From Mannheimia sp041807705 (GTDB lineage: Bacteria > Pseudomonadota > Gammaproteobacteria > Enterobacterales > Pasteurellaceae), in the NCBI RefSeq assembly GCF_041807705.1, contig NZ_JBGTYY010000008.1:10952-74951 (forward strand): a stretch of 64,000 nucleotides of DNA. Direction: 5' to 3'. Under the pieces are notes generated by a model. The model had not been told where the DNA came from and did not search any database. It worked only from the letters and a program-made list of their open reading frames with translations. Made by a program: the position numbers and the translations under genes. The first letter of the stretch is position 1, and each line of letters begins with the position of its first letter. Shown here piece after piece: positions 40,507-49,123 of this stretch.

Positions 40507-42840
40507 ATGAAACAGCGTTATAGCTTACTTTCTCTTGCTGTGATGGCAGCTTGTTATAGCAATTATGCAGCCGCTGATCTCAAGCAGCAATGCTTACTTG
40601 GTGTACCTCATTTTCAAGGTGAAGTGGTTGAAGGTGATCAACTGAGAATGCCGATTACGATTGAGGCGGATAGTGCAGTAATTAATCAGCCTCGTGATGC
40701 AACCTATACGGGTGATGTAACAGTTAAACAGGGCAATCGCTCGATCTGGGCGGATCAGGTGCGAGTTGAGCAAGATGGCGAAAATACCAGAATGGCATAT
40801 TTGCAAGGCAACTTTAACTATCAAGATAATTTAATTCAAGCCACAGGTGCGGATGCCACGATTAATCTTCTTTCCAAAGATGCAAGCTTAACGAATGCGA
40901 ATTATCAATTAGTCGGCAGACAAGGACGGGGTACTGCAGAGTCTGGGGAGTTTGGTAATAGCAAACGTACGCTTAAAAATGCAAGTTTCACTTCTTGTTT
41001 ACCTGATGATAATTCGTGGCAAATCGAAGCGAATGAGATGATCCAACATGTTGATGAAGAGTATGCTGAAATGTGGCACGCTCGTTTTAAAGTGTTGGGC
41101 GTACCTGTGTTCTATTCGCCTTACCTACAATTCCCGATTGGTGATCGTCGCCGTACAGGTCTGCTTATTCCAAGTTTTGAGCGTTCAAGCAAAAATGGTT
41201 GGACATATTCTCAGCCATTTTACTGGAATATCGCCCCGAATATGGACGTTACGATTACGCCAACCTATTACTCACGTCGTGGCTGGCAACTTAGCCCGGA
41301 GTTTCGTTATTTAACCAAAATTGGGCAAGGCTTAGTGGCAACCGAATATATGGCAAAAGATCGCTTGACTGAATATCAGCCAGAAAATGATGATCGTAAA
41401 CGCTATTTGTTCCATTGGCGTCATGCAATGAGTTTTTTAACTGATTGGCGTTTCTCGATAGATTATACAAAAGTAAGCGATAGGCGTTATTTCTCTGATT
41501 TTGATTCTGACTACGGTAATAGTACAGATGGTTATGCAACGCAAAATTTTAGATTAGGCTACTATCAGCCAAATTATAATTTGTCGATTTCAGGTAAAAA
41601 ATTTCAAACTTTCGATGAGCTGGATGTCGGACCTTACCGAGTACTTCCACAAATTGACTTTAATTATTACAAAAACGACTTAATTAAAGGTGGTGATTTC
41701 AAATTTTTTGCCCAAGCGGCTCGTTTTGAAAATGACAGTAAACTAATGCCAAAAGCGTGGCGTTTCCACGCAGAACCTACGCTGAATTTCCCATTAGCAA
41801 ACCGCTATGGTAGCTTAAATTTAGAAGCCAAGCTATACGCAACGCATTATTTACAAAGCAAAGGCAGTGAGAGTACAGAAGAGATTAAGAAAAGTGTAAG
41901 CCGAGTATTTCCTCAAATTAAGTTAGATTTCAAAACCGTTTTAGAATCAGATAAACAGCTATTATCAGGCTTTAATCAGACGATTGAGCCGAGATTGCAA
42001 TATATTTATCGTCCATACAAAAACCAAAGCGATATTGGGTCTAAACGCCAAAAAAGTGTCAGTTTAGGTTATGATTCGGCACTATTACAAAATGACTATT
42101 TCTCGTTATTTAATGATCGCCGCTATAGTGGTTTAGACCGAATTTCTTCAGCAAATTTAATTACAGCCGGTGGAACGACTCGCTTCTTTAATAATGAAAC
42201 AGGTGAAGAGGTATTCAACTTTAGTTTAGGTCAAACCTATTATTTAAGCCCATCAAAAATTGATGATACTTCGGATAATAGCACGACCAAACGTTCTTCT
42301 TCGTGGGCGGCTGAATCTAACTGGAAATTCCATAAAAAATGGAATTGGCACGGTAGTTATCAATATGACACTCGCTTAAATCAAACTTCTTTGGCGAATA
42401 TGTCATTACAATATAAACCACAATCAGATAAATTGATTCAACTTAACTATCGTTATGCAAGTAAAGATTATATCAATCAAAATTTAAATACGAATAGATA
42501 TGGTCAATCTATTAAGCAAGTCGGTGGTGTATTAGGCTGGGAAGTAACTGATAAAGTATCAGTAATGACAAGCTATTATCACGATCTTGCCTTGAAAAAA
42601 CCGGTTGAAGGACAGCTTTCGCTAAATTACAACACTTGTTGTTGGGCCGCGAATGTTTATGTGGCACGTCGCTTAGTTTCAACGCCGGTCGGCTCGCCTG
42701 ATACGATTAATGATTTCTACTACGATAATAAATTCGGTATTAACTTTGAGCTACGCTTTGGTACAAGCTATAGCAATGGTGTATCGAGAATGTTAAAACG
42801 AGGGATTATCCCTTATACCGAGCCTTACGGTATTAACTAA
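40507..42840 (+). CDS. lptD: LPS-assembly protein LptD
   Basis: A 777-residue outer-membrane protein (E. coli 784). The start at 40507 (MKQRYSLLSLAVMAACYSNYAAA-D) has an AGAAAGGA ribosome site and gives a signal peptide; the frame from 40462 does not. An N-terminal OstA jellyroll (about 50-190) is followed by a 26-strand barrel. All four disulfide cysteines appear conserved: QQCLLG, TSCLPDD and the adjacent pair in NTCCWAANVY. With LptE it inserts lipopolysaccharide into the outer leaflet. Confidence 0.95.
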   Translation: MKQRYSLLSLAVMAACYSNYAAADLKQQCLLGVPHFQGEVVEGDQLRMPITIEADSAVINQPRDATYTGDVTVKQGNRSIWADQVRVEQDGENTRMAYLQGNFNYQDNLIQATGADATINLLSKDASLTNANYQLVGRQGRGTAESGEFGNSKRTLKNASFTSCLPDDNSWQIEANEMIQHVDEEYAEMWHARFKVLGVPVFYSPYLQFPIGDRRRTGLLIPSFERSSKNGWTYSQPFYWNIAPNMDVTITPTYYSRRGWQLSPEFRYLTKIGQGLVATEYMAKDRLTEYQPENDDRKRYLFHWRHAMSFLTDWRFSIDYTKVSDRRYFSDFDSDYGNSTDGYATQNFRLGYYQPNYNLSISGKKFQTFDELDVGPYRVLPQIDFNYYKNDLIKGGDFKFFAQAARFENDSKLMPKAWRFHAEPTLNFPLANRYGSLNLEAKLYATHYLQSKGSESTEEIKKSVSRVFPQIKLDFKTVLESDKQLLSGFNQTIEPRLQYIYRPYKNQSDIGSKRQKSVSLGYDSALLQNDYFSLFNDRRYSGLDRISSANLITAGGTTRFFNNETGEEVFNFSLGQTYYLSPSKIDDTSDNSTTKRSSSWAAESNWKFHKKWNWHGSYQYDTRLNQTSLANMSLQYKPQSDKLIQLNYRYASKDYINQNLNTNRYGQSIKQVGGVLGWEVTDKVSVMTSYYHDLALKKPVEGQLSLNYNTCCWAANVYVARRLVSTPVGSPDTINDFYYDNKFGINFELRFGTSYSNGVSRMLKRGIIPYTEPYGIN

Positions 42841-42843
42841 ACA

Positions 42844-42873
42844 AAAAGCGAGAATTTAGTTCTCGCTTTTTTA
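42844..42873 (+). terminator. Terminator of lptD
   Basis: AAAAGCGAGAA and TTCTCGCTTTT form an 11-bp stem with a short loop, then more T. Confidence 0.9.
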
Positions 42874-42886
42874 TGTTTAATAGACT

Positions 42887-42944
42887 ACAAGCGGTTAAAT
42901 TTATTCAGGATTTTGCAAATGTGTCACCAAATTTAACCGCTTGT
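42887..42944. terminator. Inverted uptake-signal pair between lptD and ppc
   Basis: ACAAGCGGTTAAAT and ATTTAACCGCTTGT face each other with TTTTGCAAA between. It probably terminates ppc on the minus strand. Confidence 0.6.
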
Positions 42945-42945
42945 A

Positions 42946-42970
42946 TAACCTAACCTAACCTAACCTAACC
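42946..42970. repeat. Five-copy pentanucleotide tract (TAACC)5 at the ppc stop codon
   Basis: Five perfect TAACC units followed by T. On the minus strand this is (GGTTA)n, and the ppc stop codon (TAG) lies in the first unit read. Confidence 0.9.
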
Positions 42971-45604
42971 TGTATTACGCATACCTGCCGCAATACCTGT
43001 GATGGTTATCATCAAGGCTTGTTCAAGTTCAGGATCGACATTTTCACCTTGATTACGAATACGGTGCAGTAGCTCCACTTGTAACAAATTCAATGGATCT
43101 GTGTACACATTACGCAGTGCGATGGATTCTGCAATCCAAGGTAAATCTGCCATTAATTGACCATCGTGGGCAAGGGCAAGAACAGTTTTGAGATCAGCTT
43201 GTAATTGAGTGCGTAATGCTTTGCCTAAACGATGTAATGTTGGCTCAACTAAACGTTGGTCATAATATTCCGCTAACCACACGTCTGCTTTACTGAATAC
43301 CATCTCAAGCATTCCAATACGAGTTGAGAAGAACGGCCATTCATTACACATCTCTTTTAACAGTTTTTCATCGCCATCATCAATGAGCTGCTGCAATGCT
43401 TGCCCTGCACCTAACCACGCAGGCAGCATTAAGCGGTTTTGCATCCAAGCAAAAATCCATGGAATAGCACGCAAACTTTCAACGCCACCTTTCGGATTGC
43501 GTTTTGCTGGGCGTGAACCAAGCGGTAAGCGAGACAGTTCTTGCTCGGGCGTTGCTGCTCGGAAATATGGTACAAAATCCGCTTCACCACGCACCATATC
43601 ACGGTAAATTTGGCAGGAAATTTCCGAACCTTTAGCTAATACATCTCGCCATTCTTGTTTTGGCTCTGGTGGTGGGAAGATATTTGCTTCTAAAATCGCA
43701 CTGGCGTAAAGTTCTAAACTTTCCACCGCAACGGCAGGTAAGCCTAATTTGAATCGGATCATTTCGCCTTGCTCGGTAACTCGTAAACCATTTTTTAGTG
43801 AGCGAGGAGGCTGAGAGAGCAGAGCTGCATGAGCCGGAGCACCACCACGTCCGATAGTGCCTCCACGCCCGTGAAATAGGGTAAGCTCAATATTATATTT
43901 TTCACATAAATTAACTAATGCTTCTTGCGCTCGATATTGTGCCCAACCAGCGGCTAACATTCCTGCGTCTTTGGCGGAATCGGAATAGCCGATCATAATC
44001 ATCTGATAATTATTGATAATACCACGATACCAGCCGATATTAAACAAATCAGTCATCACTTTTTCACTGTGATCTAAATCGCCCAGTGTTTCAAAGAGTG
44101 GGGCAACAGGAATAGTAAATTTGCATCCTGCTTCTTTTAATAAAAGATGAACGGCTAACACGTCAGAGGCTTCACGAGCCATTGAAATTACATAGGCAGA
44201 AATTACTCCTTGAGGCTGTTCAGCCACGATTTTACAAGTGTCTAATACCTCTTTGGTTTCTGCACTTGGTGTCCAGTTATTTGGAATTAGTGGGCGACGA
44301 GAGGTAAGCTCACGCACTAAGAAGGCTTGTTTATCATCTTCTGTCCAATGCGAGTAGTCGCCTAAGCCGATATAGCGAGTGATTTCTGCAATCGCTGTTT
44401 CGTGGCGGGTACTTTCTTGGCGAATATCTAAACGAGATAAGCCTAACCCAAAACAACTTACACGGCGTAAACAATCTAGCAACGCACCGTTTGCAATGAT
44501 TCGCATACCACAGGCTTGTAAGGATTCATAGCAGTCGAATAAAGGCTGCCAAAGCTGCTTATCTGAGATTAAGATCTCTTTTTCATCAATAGTAGAAATG
44601 CGATCTTCTAACAGTTCAGCATAGTAAATTTCAGTATTCGTTAATTTTTGGCGTAGTCCTTTTAACACCACTCGATAAGGCTCTAAATGATCGCCATATT
44701 TTGCACGAAAGGCAGGCGTACATTGTGTAACAGATAACTCTTCGGTTAATTGTTTAATATCTTCTAAGAATAACCCTGCTGCTTTCCAGCGGTTCATTCT
44801 TAATACTCGGCGAGTAGTTTCTGCGGTTACAAATGGATTACCATCACGGTCGCCTCCCATCCAAGAAGAGAAGCGAACAGGTGCAAGACTAACAGAATAT
44901 TGCACCCCAAAATGTTTCTCTAAATAGAAATTCAGTTGGCGGCAGAACTCAGGCACAGCAGTCCATAAACTATTTTCAATCACTGCCATACCGCCCTTAG
45001 CTTCATCAACAGGGGTTGGGCGTTGTGTTCTAATTTCATTGGTATGCCAAGCTAACGCAATCAACTGCATTAAACGGCGTTTGATTTTATAACTTTCTGT
45101 TTCGGTTAAGTCATCGTGTTCTAATAGGTCTAAACATTTATTGATTTCAACGTGTTTATGCCCAAGTGAACGGCGAGTTACTTCTGTTGGGTGAGCTGTT
45201 AGTACCAAATCAATCATTAAGGCTTCCACAGTTTTAATCACTTTTTCAACAGGAATATTTTGTGATTTCAAACGAAGAAAAAGTGAATCTAATGAACGGT
45301 TACTTAATAATGTATTGGTATGATGGCGTGAAACCGTTTGATGTTGTTCGGCAATATTTGTTAAGTTTAAAAAATGGCTAAAAGCACGAGCAACAGGCAG
45401 AACATCATCATTAGAAATATTGGCTAATTTGTCTAATAATTGCTCACGGGCAGTTTCATCGCCAGAGCGAGAGTCTCTGGATAACACACGAATACTCTCA
45501 ATTAAATCAAGAATATAATCGCCTTGAGCATCACGGATAGTTTGACCTAAGAAGTCGCCTAGCATTTGAATATTAGTATGTATGCTGGAATATTGTTGGT
45601 TCAT
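42965..45604 (-). CDS. ppc: Phosphoenolpyruvate carboxylase
   Basis: An 879-residue enzyme (E. coli 883). The catalytic His region LVLTAHPTEVTRRSL is at about 131-145, GGDRDGNPFV at about 249-258, GYSDSAKDAGMLAAGWAQY and the glycine loop FHGRGGTIGRGGAPAH at about 570-585, and the C-terminus AAGMRNTG at the end. It fixes bicarbonate onto phosphoenolpyruvate to make oxaloacetate, an important route in succinate-forming Pasteurellaceae. The gap upstream (45605-45774) holds no clear gene. Confidence 0.97.
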   Translation of the reverse strand: MNQQYSSIHTNIQMLGDFLGQTIRDAQGDYILDLIESIRVLSRDSRSGDETAREQLLDKLANISNDDVLPVARAFSHFLNLTNIAEQHQTVSRHHTNTLLSNRSLDSLFLRLKSQNIPVEKVIKTVEALMIDLVLTAHPTEVTRRSLGHKHVEINKCLDLLEHDDLTETESYKIKRRLMQLIALAWHTNEIRTQRPTPVDEAKGGMAVIENSLWTAVPEFCRQLNFYLEKHFGVQYSVSLAPVRFSSWMGGDRDGNPFVTAETTRRVLRMNRWKAAGLFLEDIKQLTEELSVTQCTPAFRAKYGDHLEPYRVVLKGLRQKLTNTEIYYAELLEDRISTIDEKEILISDKQLWQPLFDCYESLQACGMRIIANGALLDCLRRVSCFGLGLSRLDIRQESTRHETAIAEITRYIGLGDYSHWTEDDKQAFLVRELTSRRPLIPNNWTPSAETKEVLDTCKIVAEQPQGVISAYVISMAREASDVLAVHLLLKEAGCKFTIPVAPLFETLGDLDHSEKVMTDLFNIGWYRGIINNYQMIMIGYSDSAKDAGMLAAGWAQYRAQEALVNLCEKYNIELTLFHGRGGTIGRGGAPAHAALLSQPPRSLKNGLRVTEQGEMIRFKLGLPAVAVESLELYASAILEANIFPPPEPKQEWRDVLAKGSEISCQIYRDMVRGEADFVPYFRAATPEQELSRLPLGSRPAKRNPKGGVESLRAIPWIFAWMQNRLMLPAWLGAGQALQQLIDDGDEKLLKEMCNEWPFFSTRIGMLEMVFSKADVWLAEYYDQRLVEPTLHRLGKALRTQLQADLKTVLALAHDGQLMADLPWIAESIALRNVYTDPLNLLQVELLHRIRNQGENVDPELEQALMITITGIAAGMRNTG

Positions 45605-45774
45605 AAAAAATTCCTATGATAAAGATAAATTTAATTAGGGGTAATATGCCTAAAATAATAGGAAATAGCAAATAGATTTAATTAAAAAGTTGAATTAAAT
45701 AATAAAAAAACAAAAAATGATTGTCTAATCTACCAGTAGCGGCTAAACGCCTTTTATCACAAGAGAGGAATCTG

Positions 45775-46185
45775 ATGAAAATGATGAAATCATTTTATAC
45801 TTTTAGCTTAGCATTATTGGTTGGCGGAGTAACTTTACCTGCTGCCGTTTCGGCTAATCAACGTTACCAAACTACTGAACAAGGATTGCAATATAAAGTT
45901 ATTAAAGCAAGTAACGGCAAAAAGCCAACTATCAACGATGAAGTGGAGATCCGCTTTAAGTCCTATAACGAGAAAGGCGAATTATTTGAAGGCACATTAA
46001 ATAATGTACCTGTGATTTTACCTGTGAGAGATATGTTCTCAGGGCTTCAACAAAGTTTGATGATGATGCCTGTAGGCTCAGTTTATGAGTTTAATATTCC
46101 TAAGCATTTAGGTTACCAAGAAGAAGGTAGTCATTCTAAAAAGCCTGTGTTATATCGCATAGAATTATTAAGAATTAATCCTTAA
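45775..46185 (+). CDS. Secreted FKBP-type peptidyl-prolyl isomerase
   Basis: A 136-residue protein. The start at 45775 (MKMMKSFYTFSLALLVGGVTLPAAVSA-N) has an AGAGGAA ribosome site and gives a signal peptide; the upstream frame to 45721 is not used. The mature part is one FKBP domain: TTEQGLQYKVIKASNGKKPTINDEVEIRFKSYNEKGELFEGT, then VGSVYEFNIPKHLGYQEEG. The domain is short and lacks the N-terminal dimer domain of FkpA/Mip, and some active-site aromatics look substituted. Isomerase activity is therefore less certain than the fold. Confidence 0.82.
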   Translation: MKMMKSFYTFSLALLVGGVTLPAAVSANQRYQTTEQGLQYKVIKASNGKKPTINDEVEIRFKSYNEKGELFEGTLNNVPVILPVRDMFSGLQQSLMMMPVGSVYEFNIPKHLGYQEEGSHSKKPVLYRIELLRINP

Positions 46186-46274
46186 TATTACGCAAGCGGT
46201 AAAATTTGACAAAAATTTTGCAAGTTGTAAAAAATTAGCGAAATATGACCGTTTACTACATATCACAAGCACAA

Positions 46275-46305
46275 AAAAGCGGGAGTTTCTCCCGCTTTTG
46301 TACTA
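46275..46305. terminator. Terminator between the FKBP and tkt genes
   Basis: AAAAGCGGGAG and CTCCCGCTTTT form an 11-bp stem with a TTT loop. It serves the converging genes. An uptake signal (GCAAGCGGTAAAATTT) lies just upstream at about 46193. Confidence 0.85.
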
Positions 46306-46313
46306 TATAAGTA

Positions 46314-48320
46314 TTATAAAATCTCTTTCGCTTTTGCAACTACGTTTTCAACGGTGAAACCGAAGAGTTTGAATAATTGGTCAGCAGGAGCTGATTCACC
46401 AAAGCTATTCATACCTACAATTCGACCTTCAAAGCCAACGTATTTATACCAGAAGTCTGCAATTTGTGCTTCGATGGCAACACGTTTTGTGACTGAACGT
46501 GGTAACACAGATTCACGGTATGCTTCATCTTGTTTATCAAACACATTGGTGCTTGGCATTGAAACAACACGCACTTTCACACCTTCGCTATCTAATACAT
46601 CTGCGGCTTTCATTGCTAAATCAACTTCAGAACCTGTTGCGATTAAGATTAAATCTGGGCAAGTGCCTTTTTCACAGCAATCACGCAAGATGTAACCACC
46701 ACGAGCTACATTCGCTAATTGTTCAGCTGTACGCTCTTGTTGTGCAAGGTTTTGACGAGTGAAGATCAACGCTGAAGGGCCATCTTTACGCTCAACCGCC
46801 GCTTTCCACGCTACTGCAGATTCTACTTGATCTGCCGGTCTCCACGTTTCTAAGTTTGGAATTAGGCGTAATGAAGCTGTTTGTTCTACTGGCTGGTGAG
46901 TTGGACCATCTTCGCCTAAACCGATTGAATCGTGCGTGTAAACGAATAATACACGTTGTTTCATTAATGCTGCCATACGCACTGCATTGTGAGCGTATTC
47001 ATAGAACATTAAGAATGTTGCACCGTAAGGAATGAAACCGCCGTGTAGGGCAATACCATTCATAATGGCGGACATACCAAACTCACGCACCCCGTAATTG
47101 ATATAGTTACCATCTACATTGTGATCAGCACGGATTGGTTTTGATCCAGACCATAAGGTTAAGTTAGAGCTTGCAAGGTCTGCAGAACCGCCTAAGAACT
47201 CAGGTAATGTTGGTGCATAGGCTTCAATTGCATTTTGAGATGCTTTACGGCTTGCAATATTTGCAGGGGTTGCTTGTAATTTCTCAATAAATGCTTTGCT
47301 TTCTGTTTCCCAGTTTGCTGGTAATTCGCCTGCATAGCGACGTTTAAATTCTGCAGCTAATACTGGATATGCAGATTCATAAGCTGCAAATTTTGCATTC
47401 CAATCTTTCTCTGCTAGTGTACCTTTTGCTTTTGCATCCCAATCTGAATAAATTTCCTCAGGAATTTCAAATGGAGCGTGTTCCCAACCTAAGAACTCAC
47501 GAGAAGCTGCAATTTCCACATCGCCTAATGGTGCACCGTGGGAATCGTGCGAAGCTGATTTATTTGGCGAGCCATAACCGATAATTGTCTTACAGATGAT
47601 AAGGGTAGGGCGTTCAGTTTCAGCTTGTGCATTTTCAATCGCAAATTTGATTTGCTCTGCATCGTGACCATCAACATTGCGGATTACTTGCCAACCGTAT
47701 GATTCAAAGCGTTGTGCTGTATCATCAGTAAACCAACCATCAACGTGGCCATCAATCGAAATATTGTTGTCATCATAGAATGCAATTAATTTACCTAAAC
47801 CTAATGTACCCGCAAGCGAGCAAGCCTCGTGAGAAATACCCTCCATTAAGCAACCATCACCTAAGAATGCGTAGGTATAGTGATCAACAATGTTATGACC
47901 TTCACGGTTAAATTGTGCAGCAAGGGTTTTTTCTGCAATTGCCATACCAACAGCGTTAGTAATACCTTGACCTAAAGGACCTGTTGTAGTCTCAACACCC
48001 GGTGCATAACCATATTCTGGGTGTCCTGGTGTTTTAGAGTGTAATTGACGGAATTGTTTTAAATCTTCGATAGAAAGATCATAGCCTGTTAAATGTAACA
48101 AGCTATAAATTAACATTGAGCCGTGTCCATTTGATAGAACAAAGCGGTCACGATCAGCCCATTTAGGGTTATTTGGGTTGTGCTTTAAAAAATCACGCCA
48201 TAAAACTTCTGCAATATCAGCCATACCCATAGGGGCTCCCGGGTGACCTGAATTTGCTTTTTGCACAGCATCCATACTTAAAAAACGAATTGCATTTGCT
48301 AGCACTTTACGTTCTGCCAT
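46314..48320 (-). CDS. tkt: Transketolase
   Basis: A 668-residue thiamine-diphosphate enzyme. The N-terminal motif MDAVQKANSGHPGAPMGMADIAEVLW is at about 15-40, the TPP/metal site FLGDGCLMEGISHEA at about 152-166, and the pyrimidine domain has GLGEDGPTHQPVEQ at about 468-481. It moves two-carbon units in the pentose phosphate pathway. A CRP-type site lies about 100 bases upstream. tktA versus tktB is not distinguishable. Confidence 0.96.
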   Translation of the reverse strand: MAERKVLANAIRFLSMDAVQKANSGHPGAPMGMADIAEVLWRDFLKHNPNNPKWADRDRFVLSNGHGSMLIYSLLHLTGYDLSIEDLKQFRQLHSKTPGHPEYGYAPGVETTTGPLGQGITNAVGMAIAEKTLAAQFNREGHNIVDHYTYAFLGDGCLMEGISHEACSLAGTLGLGKLIAFYDDNNISIDGHVDGWFTDDTAQRFESYGWQVIRNVDGHDAEQIKFAIENAQAETERPTLIICKTIIGYGSPNKSASHDSHGAPLGDVEIAASREFLGWEHAPFEIPEEIYSDWDAKAKGTLAEKDWNAKFAAYESAYPVLAAEFKRRYAGELPANWETESKAFIEKLQATPANIASRKASQNAIEAYAPTLPEFLGGSADLASSNLTLWSGSKPIRADHNVDGNYINYGVREFGMSAIMNGIALHGGFIPYGATFLMFYEYAHNAVRMAALMKQRVLFVYTHDSIGLGEDGPTHQPVEQTASLRLIPNLETWRPADQVESAVAWKAAVERKDGPSALIFTRQNLAQQERTAEQLANVARGGYILRDCCEKGTCPDLILIATGSEVDLAMKAADVLDSEGVKVRVVSMPSTNVFDKQDEAYRESVLPRSVTKRVAIEAQIADFWYKYVGFEGRIVGMNSFGESAPADQLFKLFGFTVENVVAKAKEIL

Positions 48321-48417
48321 TGTGTTTACTCCTAGTCGAAGAATGTTATATAAAGAAAGGGATAGAATCCGATTTTACACTATTTTTTTATAAAGTCTCA
48401 AAAAACTAAATGAAAAG

Positions 48418-48433
48418 TGTGATCTAGCTCACA
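48418..48433. promoter_or_regulatory. CRP-binding site in the tkt/rpmE divergent region
   Basis: TGTGATCTAGCTCACA, a symmetric match to the CRP consensus (TGTGA-N6-TCACA), with AAAAG before it and AAAT after. It is about 98 bases from the tkt start and about 110 bases before the predicted rpmE transcription start. Confidence 0.75.
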
Positions 48434-48509
48434 AATCTATAGAGATTTACCTGCATTACGCTCAATATTGTTTTTGTTAAATAGTTTATAAAATAGCAAT
48501 CATTAATAG

Positions 48510-48538
48510 TTGATCTTGGCAGGAAATTTATCTAAAAT
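48510..48538 (+). promoter_or_regulatory. rpmE promoter
   Basis: TTGATC (48510-48515), 17 bases, TAAAAT (48533-48538). It predicts a start near 48545 and a leader of about 115 bases. Confidence 0.6.
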
Positions 48539-48544
48539 ACGCAC

Positions 48545-48660
48545 TCTTTTTGGCGTTGAGTTATGCTCAACATTTTATTAATCACATATGGTACTTGTTC
48601 GGTACAGCCCCAGAAGGAAGGCTCGGCAAGTGGCGATATGGTCTCGTTAGAGGTTCTCCA
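48545..48660 (+). promoter_or_regulatory. Long rpmE leader, candidate L31 autoregulatory RNA
   Basis: About 115 untranslated bases between the predicted promoter and the rpmE ATG. They are G/C-richer than the surroundings (GTACAGCCCCAGAAGGAAGG, then CTCGGCAAGTGGCGATATGG). The ribosome site AGAGG lies in TTAGAGGTTCTCC next to the ATG. L31 feedback on its own leader is known in gammaproteobacteria. A frame through this region (from 48550) exists but has no ribosome site. Confidence 0.45.
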
Positions 48661-48873
48661 ATGAAACAAGGTATTCACCCAGAATATAAAGAAATTACTG
48701 CAACTTGCTCTTGTGGTAATGTAGTTAAAACCCGCTCAACAGTAGGTAAAGATTTAAACTTAGACGTATGTGGCAACTGCCACCCGTTCTACACTGGTAA
48801 ACAACGTGTTGTTGACACTGGTGGTCGTGTTGAACGCTTTAACAAACGCTTCAGCATTCCAAGCTCAAAATAA
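48661..48873 (+). CDS. rpmE: Ribosomal protein bL31
   Basis: A 70-residue protein: MKQGIHPEYKEITATCSCGNVVKTRSTVGKDLNLDVCGNCHPFYTGKQRVVDTGGRVERFNKRF. The CSCG and CGNC pairs form the zinc site, so this is the zinc-containing L31 form. It bridges the 50S central protuberance and the 30S head. Confidence 0.97.
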   Translation: MKQGIHPEYKEITATCSCGNVVKTRSTVGKDLNLDVCGNCHPFYTGKQRVVDTGGRVERFNKRFSIPSSK

Positions 48874-48889
48874 TTTATTAATTATGCAA

Positions 48890-48913
48890 GCCCCACTGTT
48901 ATGTGGGGTTTTG
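48890..48913 (+). terminator. rpmE terminator
   Basis: CCCCAC and GTGGGG form a stem with a 6-base loop, then TTTTG. The following 210 bases (48914-49123) contain no feature I can identify. Confidence 0.75.
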
Positions 48914-49123
48914 TTTATATAAAATAGGCAGTTACATCTATTTCAAAAATTCAAGTAACTTTTATTATCTTTGGAAACTCCAAATTTAGGCTAGAAAAGA
49001 TACTGAGAAAAACATTCAAAGCCATAGAAAGTATAGAAGTGGTTTTGTGAATAATTAAACGATAAGAGTCGTAGATATTGATAGCTAAATGTTAGGTAAT
49101 ACAAAGAAATAGAGAAAAGTGAT

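Noticed and set aside
42946..42970. Phase-variation switch of the ppc reading frame
   Set aside because: The stop codon lies in the first repeat unit after the conserved NTG end, so copy-number change cannot alter the protein.
48550..48873. 107-residue version of L31
   Set aside because: The extension has no ribosome site and is not seen in L31; the ATG at 48661 gives the exact 70-residue family length.
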